Source: Holothuria scabra
Lineage: Eukaryota > Echinodermata > Holothuroidea > Aspidochirotida > Holothuriidae
Length of the DNA stretch: 64,000 nt
Direction of reading: 5' to 3'
NCBI GenBank assembly: GCA_037179385.1
Contig: CM074190.1
Span: 12,544,206 to 12,608,205, forward strand
Shown: one piece after another, positions 1 to 14,700 of the stretch
Layout of the letters: each line of letters starts with the position of its first letter
Numbering within the stretch: the first letter of the stretch is position 1
Notes under the pieces: generated by a model
Seen by the model: only the letters and a program-made list of their open reading frames with translations
Database searches by the model: none
Told to the model about the DNA's origin: nothing
Made by a program: the position numbers and the translations under genes

Positions 1-3000
1 TGAAGTTTGAACCTTTCCAGGATATTAAAGATACAGAATAAAACATGACTGGTCTTCTCAGTTTAGCACTTGTGCTACTGCCAATGTCTCTAACCCTTCA
101 ATGGCATAACACATAAATGTTGGCACTAGAATTTGGGAGAGAAGAATTTACTAACACTGAAAGATTTTGAGAGGGATTTTGGTTCAAAGAGGGCAATCTC
201 AATGAATGGGCAATGTGAACATTCAGCTATTGAATTTTTTCTACAACATGCTTCCAGAAGGGTATGTTATTTCCAAGCACCATTTTTTTTTTAAACTTGA
301 GGAACTGATGAGGAAAATGTAGGAATCTAACATTTTTATTGCCTGATTTGAAAACTGCACTATATGCAACTGGGCCAACATCTTACAGTTGGCAGAAAAT
401 ATCTTCTTTAAAGTTTCTTCTGACAGGTACCAAACACTTCTGACATGAATTTAACCTGGAAACAATGATGTCTTTTTCTGTAAGGGGTGGCCTATTGCTC
501 TTAGACCATCTGATATGACTTTGTGCTACAAAGTGGGGAGTCAACCTTGAATCATGGCAGTGTACTTGCTCTGATTGACCGAGGCTTCTTGTTTTGAGTT
601 TGTGGTTGAATTCTAAAACAAACTGGTTTTTAAATCATATTGAATGCCATTTATCTATCCTTGTATCAATCACACATGTGAATTTGGTATTTACAAAATA
701 CAGGACAATGAGAAATGCCAATGCTGGCATTCAGACAGCAACAATTAATTTATAATAGCATCAACATCCAAATGTAAGGATGTTATGCATGTAACTTCTC
801 AGACCCTTCACACTTAACTATATCCAAACCCTGGATATTTCCATAGTAATCATTCTGGACTTTCAAACAGCACATGTGGTCACGTGCAACCCACACAATA
901 AGGAATAAAATCTAGTACATTGATGAAAACTTGCAAAATGTCGTTTTTACATCCCAGGCTACAATAAGCAATTACATCACACATCAATAATAAACCAATA
1001 AGTTGCATAGTTCTTGTTATACTTCATGCTTAAGCAGAAATAACCCTCATATACCGTTAGATTTAAAGCTTCCTATTTAAGAGATATACATTCATATTCA
1101 TTAATTCACTAAGTGTAAACTTATATCACAGCATAATACTGACCAACATTAAGTTTGTATTGCTTCAAGAAGTGCTTTGACTTTTAATTCCCCTAATGAA
1201 AATGGGATACTGATACAACTTTTTCCAAGTATGAGTTTTACAGGATTGTGGAACAGATTTTTGATATGCAAGGTTATTTTTCCATGGCTTAAAGCAGGTG
1301 ACACCAAAAACCTTATCCCACAATTCTTTGTTACTGCTATTTGGAAAATGTTCTTTGGTGAATTACAAAATAAATCAACAAAATAAATTATCTCAACACT
1401 ATGTTTACATCGCTGGCATTTGTTGCAGGCATTTAAGTAGGTCATCAAGAACTATTCTTTTTAGCTTCCAGGACAAAAGGACAAACTGTTTGTACATAGC
1501 AGTTTTGAACTGTTAAGAGCCAATCATAAAGTTGCAATGTTTCTGACAAACAATGTCACAAAGTCAAATAACCAGAAGGTCTAAAGTCAGGCATTAACAA
1601 AACATTTTACCATTGCGCTCAAGTTTGTGTTGAACAACACTTGACCACCTTTTGAGTTGCATTTTTCACCCCTTGTCAGCCTTTCATTGCTTCATTTTCA
1701 ACATTTCCTGCTATTCCATAATCACCTATTTAACCATCGTGCCATTAACTATGTCTAACCAATCAGAGTGCCTTGTCAAGATATGATGAAATTTACCACA
1801 AAACACTTATTTTTCATATCAGTTTCAAGATAATTTCATAAAATGATTAAATTTTATGATCTCAGTTCCAATACAAAACAAAAGAGCTTTACCCAATTAA
1901 CAACATTTTTTTTTTTGATTTACATGACAGTTGCGATTTTCCAAAATTATTTGGGCTATAATAAATGACAGCCAGTTCAACTCATGAACTTTTAACCTCA
2001 AACATTCACTAACAAGAAAAAAAGTCCTTACCTTAAAAAAAAAAAAAAATGCCAAAGGCACAACCAAACAAGTTACAAGAAAAATTCTTGGCACTGAAAA
2101 CATTTAGGAAAATATGTGTGAAATTGTCTCTGCTTTTTTTTTTTCATTGCAGACCTAAGTTAAAGTCATTTCACAAAGTAGTAATATTTGAAAGGTGAGT
2201 ACACCAATAAACATTTTCGCTGACCTACTAAATAAAAACACAAACCTGTGAACACACATACAAACAAGAAAGAAACCAACTAGATGGTACTCGTTTGACC
2301 CTATCTGTGTACTACTTCCCTGTCACTTAACAATTTAACAACAAAATCTGCAATACTGTTGTTAACTGCCAATCTCCATTACCATACTTGTAAGGAAATA
2401 ATGATAGTGATTATTTCAGTCATAAACTCAGAATCTTGCTTCTTTGCAAAATAAATCAATGACCTAGGCCAAATGCACTGCTGCTAAAGGCCACCAACAA
2501 GCAGACATTTCATGCTACTATTTCACTTAGTCAGAAAGATATGTCTTTGAAAAAGTGATTAAAATTATTGCAATGTTTGCACTAATTCTGATGACACTGG
2601 TGCCTGATGTTAGTCATTTTCAGAACCAGCAATAAGTGAGGTTTTCCTCCCATTACTATGTCCTCAGAAGATCCAACTGGTAGCAAGAGGAATTGCCTCA
2701 CGTAGGGTACAGCATCTACACTTCCAACAAAGGTAAAGAGGCACAGAAAGAAAAATCAAAGCATGCTCAAGTTTTTTTCTTTCTGTAAGAAATGAAAATT
2801 TGGGGTTTTGCTTCAAACCTTTGTAAAAATTTTGATTTTAATAGCATAGTATTTCAAAAATTTGGGTTTTTATTTCAAACAAATTGTGAGGTTTCATTTA
2901 GGTATAAGCCAAGTAGATCTTCAGGGCAACTTACTTCATGGTACATATTCAAAACTCCACAGGAAATTAAAAAATTTTCCTGACATGGGGGCACCAGCAG

Positions 3001-3690
3001 ATATTTCCCCTGAAAATTACAAATATCTATGCCTAAATAATACGATTGCTGGATTCATCATCAGCCTGCTGGTCAAGTCTGGTAATACTGAGATTTCCAT
3101 TACAATGAAACTTCAATCTTAAAAAAGTTACTTTAACAAACTAAGGGACATAAAAAAATCAGCCATCTCATCAGATACGGCATGTATGCAGTATATCAAC
3201 GATTTACCCCTCCCCTCTCCTCTTCATAAATCAGAATAACCAGCTTTTCTCACATCTTTTATGACAACGTTTGAACACAATTTTGAAGCCAGCAATTACA
3301 GCAGTATTATGCAATTTATTCATTTTTGTTTTCAATAAAAGCATAATGTACACTCTAAATACTGCAAAAAAACAGTTGCTTTTTTTGACAAAAATGTAAC
3401 AGCAGGGGCATGAGGTAGGTGTTGAATTGCAGAAAAATTTTAGATACCATAAATGATAATGCTTACTCCAAATGGGAGCAGAGAAAATCACATAAAGAAC
3501 ATATGGACTGTACAAAGAAAAATGATCTTTTTAAGGAATCATGGATAAATGATACCACATGAAAAACTTTTAAAATGCAAAATCGGTTTAAAATTCAGCT
3601 AGACTGGATCAGTTAAGGCAAAAAAGTTTAATGGTGAGGTAGTTAACATATTATGTTGCGGAGCACAGATTTGCCACATTAGTTTAAAAT
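1..3690. other. 3' flank of MPI, no gene recognised
   Basis: AT-rich sequence with homopolymer runs. No open frame resembles a known protein. Short inverted blocks near 1,220-1,345 (ggattgtgg and cccacaattctttg) resemble those at 5,265-5,350 and suggest remnants of a small MITE. Confidence 0.4.
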
Positions 3691-3697
3691 TTGTTAA

Positions 3698-4036
3698 GCA
3701 CCATGTCATAATAGCCAAGCTCCAGCTCTCTCGTCCAAGCTGTAGCAGCTGTGGCCATGCTGTGTTACCATACACATTACCATAGCTGACCAGCTTAATG
3801 AAGAGATTGCACTCTGCATAGGCATATTGGGATAATTTTTGTGGGGAGGGCAAGAGCAAATTTTGCCTGAATAACGGCACCCTTTATCTGTTTTGCCTGA
3901 ATGGACCAACTGTTTTTGCCTGAATTAGAAGAACAAGTGCCCCCCCCCCTCCCCCCGCTGCACGACGCTGTATTGTGTAGCAACAGAGCAAGACTGAAGT
4001 GGCTGCAGCTTAGCTGAGGCAGCTGCAACCCATGGT
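3698..4036. repeat. CCATGTCATAATAGCCAAGCT ... AGCTGAGGCAGCTGCA repeat, copy 1
   Basis: It starts with ccatgtcataatagccaag and ends with gctgaggcagctgcaaccc. The same ends recur at 8,508-8,829, 18,355-18,520 and partly 6,690-6,800. A short stretch inside holds three copies of tttgcctgaat (about 3,863-3,935) and a poly-C run. Non-autonomous element of unknown class. Confidence 0.55.
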
Positions 4037-4039
4037 TTT

Positions 4040-5533
4040 GAAATGGAACTTAAGTTTCACTCGGAACCACAAAGTTGTCAAATTTATTGAAGACCATGCA
4101 CAACATTACTTGGAGATGAATAACAATGACCCTCTTTATTAAACTTTCTGGAAATTCCCATCTCTGACTTGAAATAGAAATGGCTACTCCTTTGTCATTC
4201 CTCCAAGAGTTGGGAGACTAAGAAGGGTGCAGGAAACTTGCTCTGCACAACATTTTGACAGTTTGTTCCCAGGACGGTAAATACCTGACCTGGAACTGAC
4301 AAGACCTATTGACAGAAGAATGAATTTCAGAGTTTTAGACTCACAAAAACTGTCATGAGATACAACTTGACACTAAGAGAGAAAAATATGATTTCACAGA
4401 TTTTTTTTTTTTTTGTGTGTTTTTTTGGGGGGGCTTTTGCTTTTTGTTTTTGTTTGCTTTTTTTTTTGTTTCAACTTTGTTATGAGAAATATTTTTGATT
4501 GTCCAGGAATTTCATCCTGTGTGACAAGCATCATGTCTATTGGGGTTGTCACCAGACCATTTTGAGAGCCGGGTAATTTGTGAACACCATCCTGAGGAAG
4601 CCTCCTAAAGGGAGTTGGTGTCCCACCTTCCCTTTGAAAATTTCTGCAGGTTCGCGAGTACTAAAAAAACAAGGCATAATCACTCAATTTTAAAGAAATC
4701 TAGGAATTTTATTCAGTTAGGGTAAAAACTTGCACTCAGCAAATACCCTTTTACTGACATCAGCAGCTGCAGTTTCTTTTTTTATACATGATGGGAAAAA
4801 TTTTCTGCCATCAAATGTTAGTGAAATTTTCTCTACACATGACGTAAATACTATGAACAAAATGGAATGGTTTAGAAAGATAAGTTTGGCTATGACTTTT
4901 ATGTACAACAGTTTGTTGAAATAGATCAGTAGAAAGAAGGGGGGGGGGGTAGGAAATGGCATACACCAGTAAACCTCCCCCACTCCCTTCAAAACAAACT
5001 TTTACTTTTTAGCATGCACAGCCATGTCATATGACTTAGAAAATAACTTGAGAAATTGCATCAAATTTTAAGAAGTAAAGAGTCCAATAAGTTGTCAAGT
5101 CATGGTTGAACTTTTTTTTAATTGAAAAAGTTTGTAACATGATTCTTAAAGTATTTAAAGTATTCGGGAGCATTTTTTTTAACCTATTGAACAACTAAGG
5201 GATAAATATGAATACTCAATAAAAGGTCCCTTTAACAGACCAATTTCCAAAGCACAATTAAAAAGGATTGTGGGACAGCATGTTGTTGTGCCACTTTATT
5301 GCAAAAATGCCACTGGCAACATACCACAACTTTATCCCATGATCCTTTGTATTTGCTATTTATGAATGCCCCTCAAACAAGATCTCACAGTGACTCAATT
5401 GGAGCAATGTCGAACTAATTACAGCACACAATAATTAGACTTCTTTATGAAAGAATGATGGCATACTGACGACTGCTCTGATCCAAACTTTGATTCCAAA
5501 ACTCTGCCATTTAAGACAAAAATTATGCTTAAT
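4040..5533. other. non-coding flank with homopolymer-rich tract
   Basis: Contains a T/G-rich low-complexity stretch at 4,400-4,480 and a poly-G run near 4,940. No gene seen. It probably includes the MPI 3' UTR next to 5,534. Confidence 0.4.
5295..5300 (-). terminator. candidate MPI polyadenylation signal
   Basis: AATAAA on the minus strand, about 235 nt past the MPI stop, is the first hexamer after the stop. Others lie near 4,705 and 4,083. It sits in an old repeat, so use is uncertain. Confidence 0.3.
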
Positions 5534-5752
5534 CTACAGAGGGCAGTATGCTCTAAAGGCTAGAAAACCTTCATTGGAATCCAGCTTCAAATGGATGGGT
5601 TCATCAGCTGCTACAAAAAAGATGGACCCACGCACCAGAGACAAAGGCTGTGGAATGGAAGTAGAGGAGGCCGAGGCTGCACCTTTGATGATTATAATGA
5701 TGCTTCCACTGTCATAAGCCGCTATGGTGTATTCTTTAGTCTCTGGATGGAG
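5534..5752 (-). CDS. MPI: MPI exon 8 (residues 356-427, stop)
   Basis: Acceptor TTCCCAACAG. It encodes [18 protein letters not shown], then the C-terminal cupin strands with [19 protein letters not shown], and ends FRAYCPL before TAG at 5536-5534. The human C-terminus likewise ends FRACCLL. Confidence 0.95.
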   Translation of the reverse strand, partial: LHPETKEYTIAAYDSGSIIIIIKGAASASSTSIPQPLSLVRGSIFFVAADEPIHLKLDSNEGFLAFRAYCPL

Positions 5753-8700
5753 CTGTTGGGAACAAAGCCAAAAACTTTGTTTTGAGAAAAATATCCTTAA
5801 AATTTTTCTTAGAATATTGATTACCCAAGGAGGGAGGGAGGTAATACAATGTAACTTAGTTTAAAACCTCCCCTTGAGCTGTGGTCAACGCATGGATCAG
5901 TTTGTGATTTAGAATAGGCTTTTAAAAAAAATGATAATAATTTGGTCTCAAATAGCATGTTACAGGTATTACCTCTGCCCAAGGGTAGCCTGTCCCAGGG
6001 ACTATCCATCCTATTAAAGTAGGAAAACACAGCACATGATGACATGCTACCTCACATGTACCTGTTTAACCCCTGGGTACGAAGTAGTAATTGAGGTTAG
6101 TTAGTTAGATAGGGTTTAATGACACACCAACATGAATGTGTTATATAGTGTCACCAAGTTAAATAAAGTAACAATGTTGGGGAAAAACTACCTAAAAAAA
6201 GTAAAAAGTAAAAGTGAAAAGGTAGAACGGGGGGATCAATTTCTACTCAAAAGATAGCAAGGCGGGAGTCATGTCAGAAATTTCTAAAAAGTTAACTTTC
6301 TTGGAGGAAGCCAAGAATAAGGGACCAGTCTGTTTAGGTTGGGCACTGTGTAGTATATCTGGAAAATATGGGAGTATTTATAACAGTCAACAAGAATGTG
6401 ACTGACGGTGACAGCACAGTCACAGGGTATACAGTAATTGAGGTACAGTAAATCATCTTGCCCAAGGACACACTGTAATAAACTCTGCAGGATTCAAACC
6501 ACCAACTATTGTATTGCCAGTCCGATTCCAATGCTTAAGCTAATAGTTTCACATGCTCTCTTGCATTATCATTGACAAGACATTGCTATCAGTTAAAATG
6601 GCCGACAAAACTTATGTGCCAGGTATTGACCCTTGATCCCTTCGTATACCTTTAACACAGTGTCAAAACTGTAAAAGCTGCAACTATCCCACAGCCACGC
6701 TGCAACATCTGCAGCCATGCTGTGTTACTAGCTTGTAACAAGCTTTATTCTGCTTTTACAATGTGTGTAGCAACCAAGCCAAGTCTAACTGATGTAGTTT
6801 GTGTCTTTACAAATGTTTACATATTCATCTGTTACTATATACACCTGCCGACTACCAGGAGAGGTTGGTCAACTTTGTAGAGAGGACCAAACATTTTTGT
6901 GCATTGGAGTACCCCTCCAGCAATCAACCCAACGTTTCAAACTTAATTTCAAGTTTCCAATAAGATGAAACCATGCGCCTTATATTCGGTTGCTTTGACA
7001 CATATAGCCAACTTTGGCACATCTCTGCATCACAACCCAGATGAAGATGATGCACCCTAGACTCATGATTGCCCTAGGTTAGGAAGTGAATCTTATAATT
7101 GACAACAAGTACATTAAAACCTCACCTCCAGCTAGAAACTGGGCCATAAAACTCCACCTAACTAACTCACCACTAGTTACTAAAGCTAACAATAAGTTCA
7201 TTCTGGAAAGAAAATGATCTTCAACCTGATGACAATGTACAGTCTTGACCACGGCAGGTATATTTGCAATTTTAGTAAAAGCAAACCCTTTCTTATGATT
7301 TAATTGGAAATGAATTTGACAGTTTAAATAAAGAGAAGTAAGATATGCAACATGACAATTTTCTTTTCAAGCTAGAAACACTTATGTTTATTTCAGCGAT
7401 AATTGTTTGATTTTAAATTAAATCAGGGTTCCTGCAATTTCTGGCAGACCATTTTTCAATTTTAATGACTTTACCAGGACCAAATAAATACTTTTCCACC
7501 TTTCTTTTAAAATTGAACCTACTTTCATTGTGCTTGGTGCTCAGAATAGACATTGGTAAGAAAGAAAAACAAGCCAGTGAGCCACACCTGGAAAAAATGG
7601 CAGTGACCAGCCTGTCTAAATCCAAATGCAAAGAAACTAAGCCATAAAACCTTATCTAATAAACTATACCTAACTTCATCATCTATATGTTGACCGTTAC
7701 ATAGTTTTTACCTGTTACAGCAAATTCTCAGATGAAGGGAGCAATACCTTTTGATATTACATGTGAGAATGGGACATGATCACTTGGGTGAAAATTTCTA
7801 TGGCTTTTCCAGGACTCAATAAAGTTTTCCTGAATTTTCAGACTTCCTTGAAATGAAATTTTCATGAATTTTCTAGGTTTTCTATAACAGCAGGAACCCT
7901 GTTCTATACTTTCAGGTATTTTCTATTTGGTCACCACAAATATTTTAGCAAAGACTTTGTTCTGGAAAGGCCAAAATTCAACTGCCTAACAAGAGAATAC
8001 AAGACTGCATCTAAATCAGGCCTTTTGGCTAAGATCGTGTGTAGCATCTGTTCTTTTCATCCAGCCTTGAATGGAGCATACATGACAGACCAATAATGTA
8101 AATGGTCTGAGGGCCGTGAGATTGGTCACATATTGTCCTTCAGTGGAGGTAATAGCTCCTTCGGGAAGCAGTGAAAGTTTTGGTTTCACCGAACGGCACT
8201 TTGCCAGAGTGTCGTGGGACTTTAGAAAAAGCATCTAAATTAGGTAGCAAAAGTTTTGAACTGGGTACCCATTCTGTCTACCTAGTGAGGTAACAGATAC
8301 CTGAAGCTTGGGATCAACCCTGCGAAGCATTGGTAAAGGAAATGTTGTCTGTGTGACAAAGTATTGTGTTTTGATGCATGAGAGATGAAGACAGATCATC
8401 CTAAGGTATTTACATATATTTGTTCCCAATTTACTTCACACACTGATTTCCAATTCAGGTCTTTACTAGAACCAATGTAGGAATGTAGCAATGTAAGAAA
8501 AACTTATACACCATGTCATAATAGCCAAGCTGTAGGAGATGCAGCCATGCTGTGTTACACTACATAATACAACAGCACACCCCAGCCAAATGCTGTTCTT
8601 GTAATACATGTAGCAACAAATCTTGGCTGAGGTATACATGAATCCGACTGGCACTTGTTTTATTGACTGTAGGCAGCCATTAGTGGGGCCCATCAGCCTT

Positions 8701-11700
8701 TTATCGTCTTTATTTATCGTCCACATGAATTTCAAACCCTCATATTAAGTAATAGCCGACTAAAATCAGACCATCACAATCTGTCCGGATTCGTCTATAG
8801 TTTAGCTGAGGCAGCTGCAGCCTATGGTTTTTGCACAGTGCTATACCAATGAGCATGAGCTGGGCTGTGTGCATCAGGTATTTTTATCCAACTCACCTCA
8901 ATCTTAGCTATTGCAAAATCAGGAATAGGAGGATCATAAATGGTGACTGCCGGATCTGTTGGATCTGTAGTAACCTCAAAAACTCTCTCCTCAGGGGTGT
9001 TGGTGATGTAAGTCAACATTTCACAAAGAGTTGGGACATCTTTGTATTTTGGGGTCAGACCAGCCCTCACCACATTATCTGAACATGCCATGCATTCAAC
9101 ACAGTCTGTAAGAAAGTAAATGGTGTAGTTTATTAAAGATAAAATGAATGAGTCTTTTTCAATCTCAGTGACAATTTTTCAGATCCAGATATGCAGCCAA
9201 AGTTGTTTGAACCACAAAACTACAGCCTAGTTTCTAAACACATCTTTAAGTGCAATAGTGTAATTGTTAATCTTCAAACTTTCAAATGTGTATTAATGAC
9301 AGCTTAAAGGTTAAGGTTCTTCATGAATTGAATTTTTTGGGAAGGGATGAAAGCAATAGTTATCATTTTCTCCTTTAGATATCCTTTTTGATGTGTTAGA
9401 ACACGTACATAGCTTACAACCTCCTTGTATCAGATTTGTCTGAGGATCAATCATGAAGACATTCTGAACATTGCAAGCATGCAATTTCATCCTTGAATTC
9501 ACTCTGGCATACAGAAACTATGCTTTCACACCAAGAATATACAAATAAGAGTTTTGACAACCAATCAATGCAGAGGAAAGTGAAAAGGATCTACCAGTCT
9601 GTATATAAATACCTCCTTTACAGGGGATGGGGAGACAATGGGAGAGTTTAAGATTCTTCCCGTCTTTGCATATAGTATAAAAGAGAGGACAAAAACAAAA
9701 ATGTAAAACATTTGCGACAAAGACAAGTTTTGGACACTTGATTCACAAAAGACAAGTTCCATGGTCAATTGGATGAAGGTGTTGGGAGTTCTCATACATT
9801 AAATATCATTCACACCTTTTTTAGTCTAGCATTGCTTCCTAACCTCCTAAACTAAAAATATTTCATACTTGAACTAAAATTTTTTGGAAATCATTCAGCA
9901 TACCTTTACTCAAGCATATGCAATCCCTAATGTTTTTAAAGAATTTTCTACAAATATATGCATCATAATATTCATCATGTGACGATTACTACAACGATAC
10001 ATGACCTACTACAAACAGCTGAGCAAACTTACTTCCAGACATATATGCATGGGGTTCGTTTGGTCCAAGAAACATGGCTTCTCCTGGTTTAAGGACAAGA
10101 ACATTAAAGAAATAACTGGCAAAGCACCCAGTATCCAAGGGGTACTCCTTGCATAGACGTAAAAAGATGTCACCATCATAATCTGAGATATCTTGACCCA
10201 AGTCAGCTATTAGAGAAAAAGGCAAATTATCAATTTAACTCAGTTTAGTAGAAATACAAACATTGGATGAAGTGATAGTAGCTTAAAGTGTTAATTGCTG
10301 TTTGTTTTTGCTTGTTCAAGGTGGCCCAGCCTTGACAAGCTTTGCTTCTGCTTGGTCTCCTCTACTCTATCTTGAAAACAGGCCTTGAAAACAGCCCTTG
10401 AAAACAGGCCTTGAAAACAGGCCTTGAAAACAGGCCTTGAAAACAGGCCTTGAAAACAGGCCTTGAAAACAGGCCTTGAAAACAGGCCTTGAAAACAGGC
10501 CTTGAAAACAGGCCTGGAAAACAGGCCTTGAAAACAGGCCTGGAAAACAGGCCTGGAAAACAGGCCTGGAAAACAGGCCTGGAAAACAGGCCTGGAAAAC
10601 AGCCCTTGAAAACAGCCCTCGAAAACAGCCCTCGAAAACAGCCCTCGAAAACAGCCCTCGAAAACAGCCCTCGAAAACAGCCCTCGAAAACAGCCCTCGA
10701 AAACAGCCCTCGAAAACAGCCCTCGAAAACAGCCCTCGAAAACAGCCCTCGAAAACAGCCCTCGAAAACAGCCCTCGAAAACAGCCCTCGAAAACAGCCC
10801 TCGAAAACAGCCCTCGAAAACAGCCCTCGAAAACAGCCCTCGAAAACAGCCCTCGAAAACAGCCCTCGAAAACAGCCCTTGAAAACAGCCCTTGAAAACA
10901 GCCCTCGAAAACAGCCCTTGAAAACAGCCCTTGAAAACAGGCCTTGAAAACAGCCCTCGAAAACAGCCCTTGAAAACAGTCTTGGCATTCGGCAATGCCA
11001 AGGTAAATGTCGAGGCAAATTGACTTCGACTTCAGCAAAAACTTTGCTGGGGCAATAGATTGCAGGACATTGTAAGGGGACTTAAGGGTACAAAAGTTGC
11101 AAAGTACAAGACTCAAAATTACGCCTAAGCTTCAAGTAAAATGACTTGAGGAGAAGTTGTTTTTTGATACAAATTTCCACCATGATCGAAATTTGAGCAA
11201 AGGCATACAATTTTATTTCTTAACAAACTAATAAAAGTCACAATTTTTTCAAGTTTTTACGGAAAATGTTGATTGAAATGTCACTGTGATCAGTATTTAC
11301 AGGTTGTACGTAACTCATCACCTGCTGTCAAAAACTGATCACTGCACACACACCTGAATGTGACATGAACAAGTGACCTTCAGATTTAAGAACCAGCCCT
11401 GTTACGATTTTAATGAGTAATTTAAGTGGAGAAAATTACCAAAAGGTTATACTGGTTTTATCAATCAAATCCCAGAGCTTCTGAAAAGAGTTATGTTTAT
11501 CTACAGCCAGTACTGTAATACCAACTTTATAAACCAGTTCCTTTGACTTTATTAACCCCCATTTACATTGAACAGTCACCCCATGATTATAATGCCCACG
11601 TAGAGTGTATTTTTGAGGAAGTCCCTCCATCATACTCAGCATTTTTTTGCTGCAGCCAATATCTTATTTGTGAGGGCTGTGTATATAAAATTCATGTGAT

Positions 11701-14700
11701 ATTATTATGTTTAGTATCAGAATATGTAACAGTGGAAAAAAGAACTTAAACCTCCAAACTTCAAGTAGACTGGAAGATCTAAAATTAAAAAGGAGGGTGC
11801 TTATTGGTCACTGCCAATAATTGATACAATTGCTGTCTCTGAAGAATATTTCCAAACTAAGGCAAAAAGTGGGAAAGTTAATCCACTTTCTCTTAAGTAC
11901 TTGATAGGTCTGTTAACTGTCACACTGACAACCTAAGACACTACCCCTTGTTACAAACTAAGATCATACAGATTTTAAAATACTTGATTGAAGAAGTATT
12001 TTCTCAAAAATGTTGAGCCAGAAAAAGAATCATCTTCTGAGACATCCAAAGAATTTAAATTTCCTAGAAAGCAAACTGCATGAAAAAGACTAATGCCACA
12101 AAGAAATAGTATGCAATAGACTCTTTTTTCATTACTTTGATTGTTATTATTCTTCATCAGGAATAATGAGTCATAACACTGTGAATGAGATATAGGAATC
12201 TTATTTTCAAACTTTTATAACAGTTTTGGTTTTGCAAATTTAGACAGATGTGTCACACTGGCAAAGCAGTAGAGTCAGCCTGCGTAAATTTCAGGAAATA
12301 ATTTAATATTCAAATCATTTTGTTTATAAGGTCAGACAAATTAATATGAATTCTCAACATTGACATCAGGAGGCATTCATTGACAGGTCCTTCTTTCTTT
12401 CCTATTACAAATTTTGAGTTTGTTCTTCTGGGCCTGAATTTTTGATACTCTAATTAAGTAAAAGAAATAAAATCAAATGAAACTACTTGGTTTAATAGGG
12501 GAGTAAGGGAGGCAGCAATGGATAGGATACCCTAAATTGGGGAAGAGGATGATAGTTTTGATCTTCCAGTGGCATGAAATCGTGTGATGCATTCTGGGAT
12601 TACAAATGGAAAAGGCAGGATTAGTGCAGTCTACCCATTTTGTGGATCACTCATGCCAATCATGAGACAATTGTTCTTTAGATAAAATATGAAATTTGTT
12701 ACAACACGAGTCTTCCTTTGCTTACCTTAAATATGAAATAACGGTGTCCTAAAATATCATAAAAGATACTTGAAAGCAGAATAAGATGAAATTTATCAGA
12801 TTTTGCTCTTGTTTAAAGGAAGTTTCAGGTGAATGTCCAATGCTTATGACTAGCTTCTGACTATTAAGATATGCCACTAAATATGTCTTACCCCATAATC
12901 TTTACTTACCTAGCTTTTGAAATCTTTTCTCTAGTTTGCGTATCTCTTCCTTCACCAAGTCCTCATCTCTGTTCATGAAGGCAGTGAAACACTTCTTGAG
13001 GGCAGCCTTGGCTGCATCAGTTGATCCCTTAGGATCTGTTTTACATATATCAAACAGATCTTTGCAATGTTCCTCTCCAACAGCTGCTTTAAACTCAGGT
13101 ATACCTACAGTTAGGAGAAAGTCAACACTTGAATATTATTATGTAAGTCCTAACCTTAAATTAAAAGCACACATGGCCATTGAGTAGACTAAGATCAAGC
13201 GTTTTTGAAGTAGTATATAGGACCTCTTGAAAACATAGGATCACACTTTAAGTAAATAAGCATACAATATGAAAGTCTGGATCATCTCCTCTTTTCAAAC
13301 CTGACACAAGTCAAATGATTGTGTGTTACCTTACACAAGCATGAAAGCCTTCCCCCACCCCCCCGGCCCCATCCTTGCCACTACCAACACAAGAACAGGC
13401 TCTGGTCATAGTCAGGTACCAGACTGCATAGGCTTCAGCAAATACAAAAGCATCACAACTCAAAAATAACAATGATGTTTGAACATAGTGACTACATGGC
13501 AACAAACACTTTAAACTATCTCTACCATAGATCTATTTCCAAATAGCAATAACAATGAAATGTGGGATATAGTTTTGGGTGTGCGTCAACTTTAACCACA
13601 GTAAAATACCATTGACAAAAATCATACATTCTAATGGCAACATTAAGCTGACCTGCTGACGTAATACATATAGAGAAATGAGATAGTTAGAGCTGCTGTA
13701 GTTAGGCTGATTGGGATAGGGTATGTTTTACCTTACCAGAAATATTGAAGAATCATAGTACTAGACATAAAGAGGGAAAGCTTGCAATTGACATGAGTAA
13801 AAGATGAGAATAGCTAGTTTTGTACAAAAATACTCCTTTAGAAAGTTAAGAAATGAAGTAAATGTTGACTTCAAAGTTCAAAGGATAATTTATGTGCATT
13901 TTTTTTTTACAGTTCTGAGATTTCATCCAGTAGTCACAAATACAGGGGTAGTAGAGTTATTAATACACTTACAGGCAGAATTCTGACATAACATAGGGTT
14001 AAAGGAAACACCCATAACTAGACTCACAGCTAGCAGTCTGCTACTCTAAAGATGCATCTAAGGCTGCATTCACATAGGGGTACACTATTTGGGTGCATGG
14101 TGCACGTTTTCAAGGGCACGCGAATAGCTTGAATCGGACAATAGGATTTCCTCACACGGGGTCACATAAGAGGGCACTATTCGAAATGCCGTATAGATGC
14201 GTATAGTATAGTATAGTATAGTTGGAATCGTGCTTCTTCGATTTTCGTGCAGCGTATACCATCCTTCTCCCAAACTTTTCTGTATAGCGTATAACGTATA
14301 GCCAATAGCTTATACTGTATACCGTATACTTCTATGTGAACCCAGCCTAAGAGACAAATAACCTACCTCATGAACTACTCAAAAGCCTTCTCATGCCAGG
14401 GTTTGTATAGACTCAAAATGACAAAATTCCATGACTTTTCCATGATTTTTCAGAACCCTGACTAAAATTTCCAGGACCTTTGACAAACATCTTTCATTTT
14501 ACCTGTTTTTCCAAGCCTGATAATTCAAATTTCAGTTTGCCCTGGATTTGTGTCTGGATCCTGTATAAACTACCGTCAGAGCAAACTAATACTAAGGATA
14601 ATCAGTATTAAAGCATTTTGTGCTTTATATTTAGCTTTCCTTTTTTCAAATCTTACACAAGGATGTCAAATTTCGATCATAGTGACAATTGCTAATCCAT

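Noticed and set aside
1149..1448. 99-residue open frame on the minus strand
   Set aside because: No recognisable domain, no splice support, and overlapping open frames on the other strand; probably chance.
8011..8240. Functional U2 snRNA gene
   Set aside because: The branch-point recognition motif is changed, similarity stops near residue 50, and no Sm site or 3' stem-loops are seen.
10374..10979. Possible CRISPR-like array
   Set aside because: There are no unique spacers, the unit is 13 bp, and the sequence is clearly animal.
10291..11116. Long open frames of 218-249 residues on the minus strand and 152 on the plus strand
   Set aside because: They are by-products of the 13-bp minisatellite inside an MPI intron; all frames are open because the unit has no stops.
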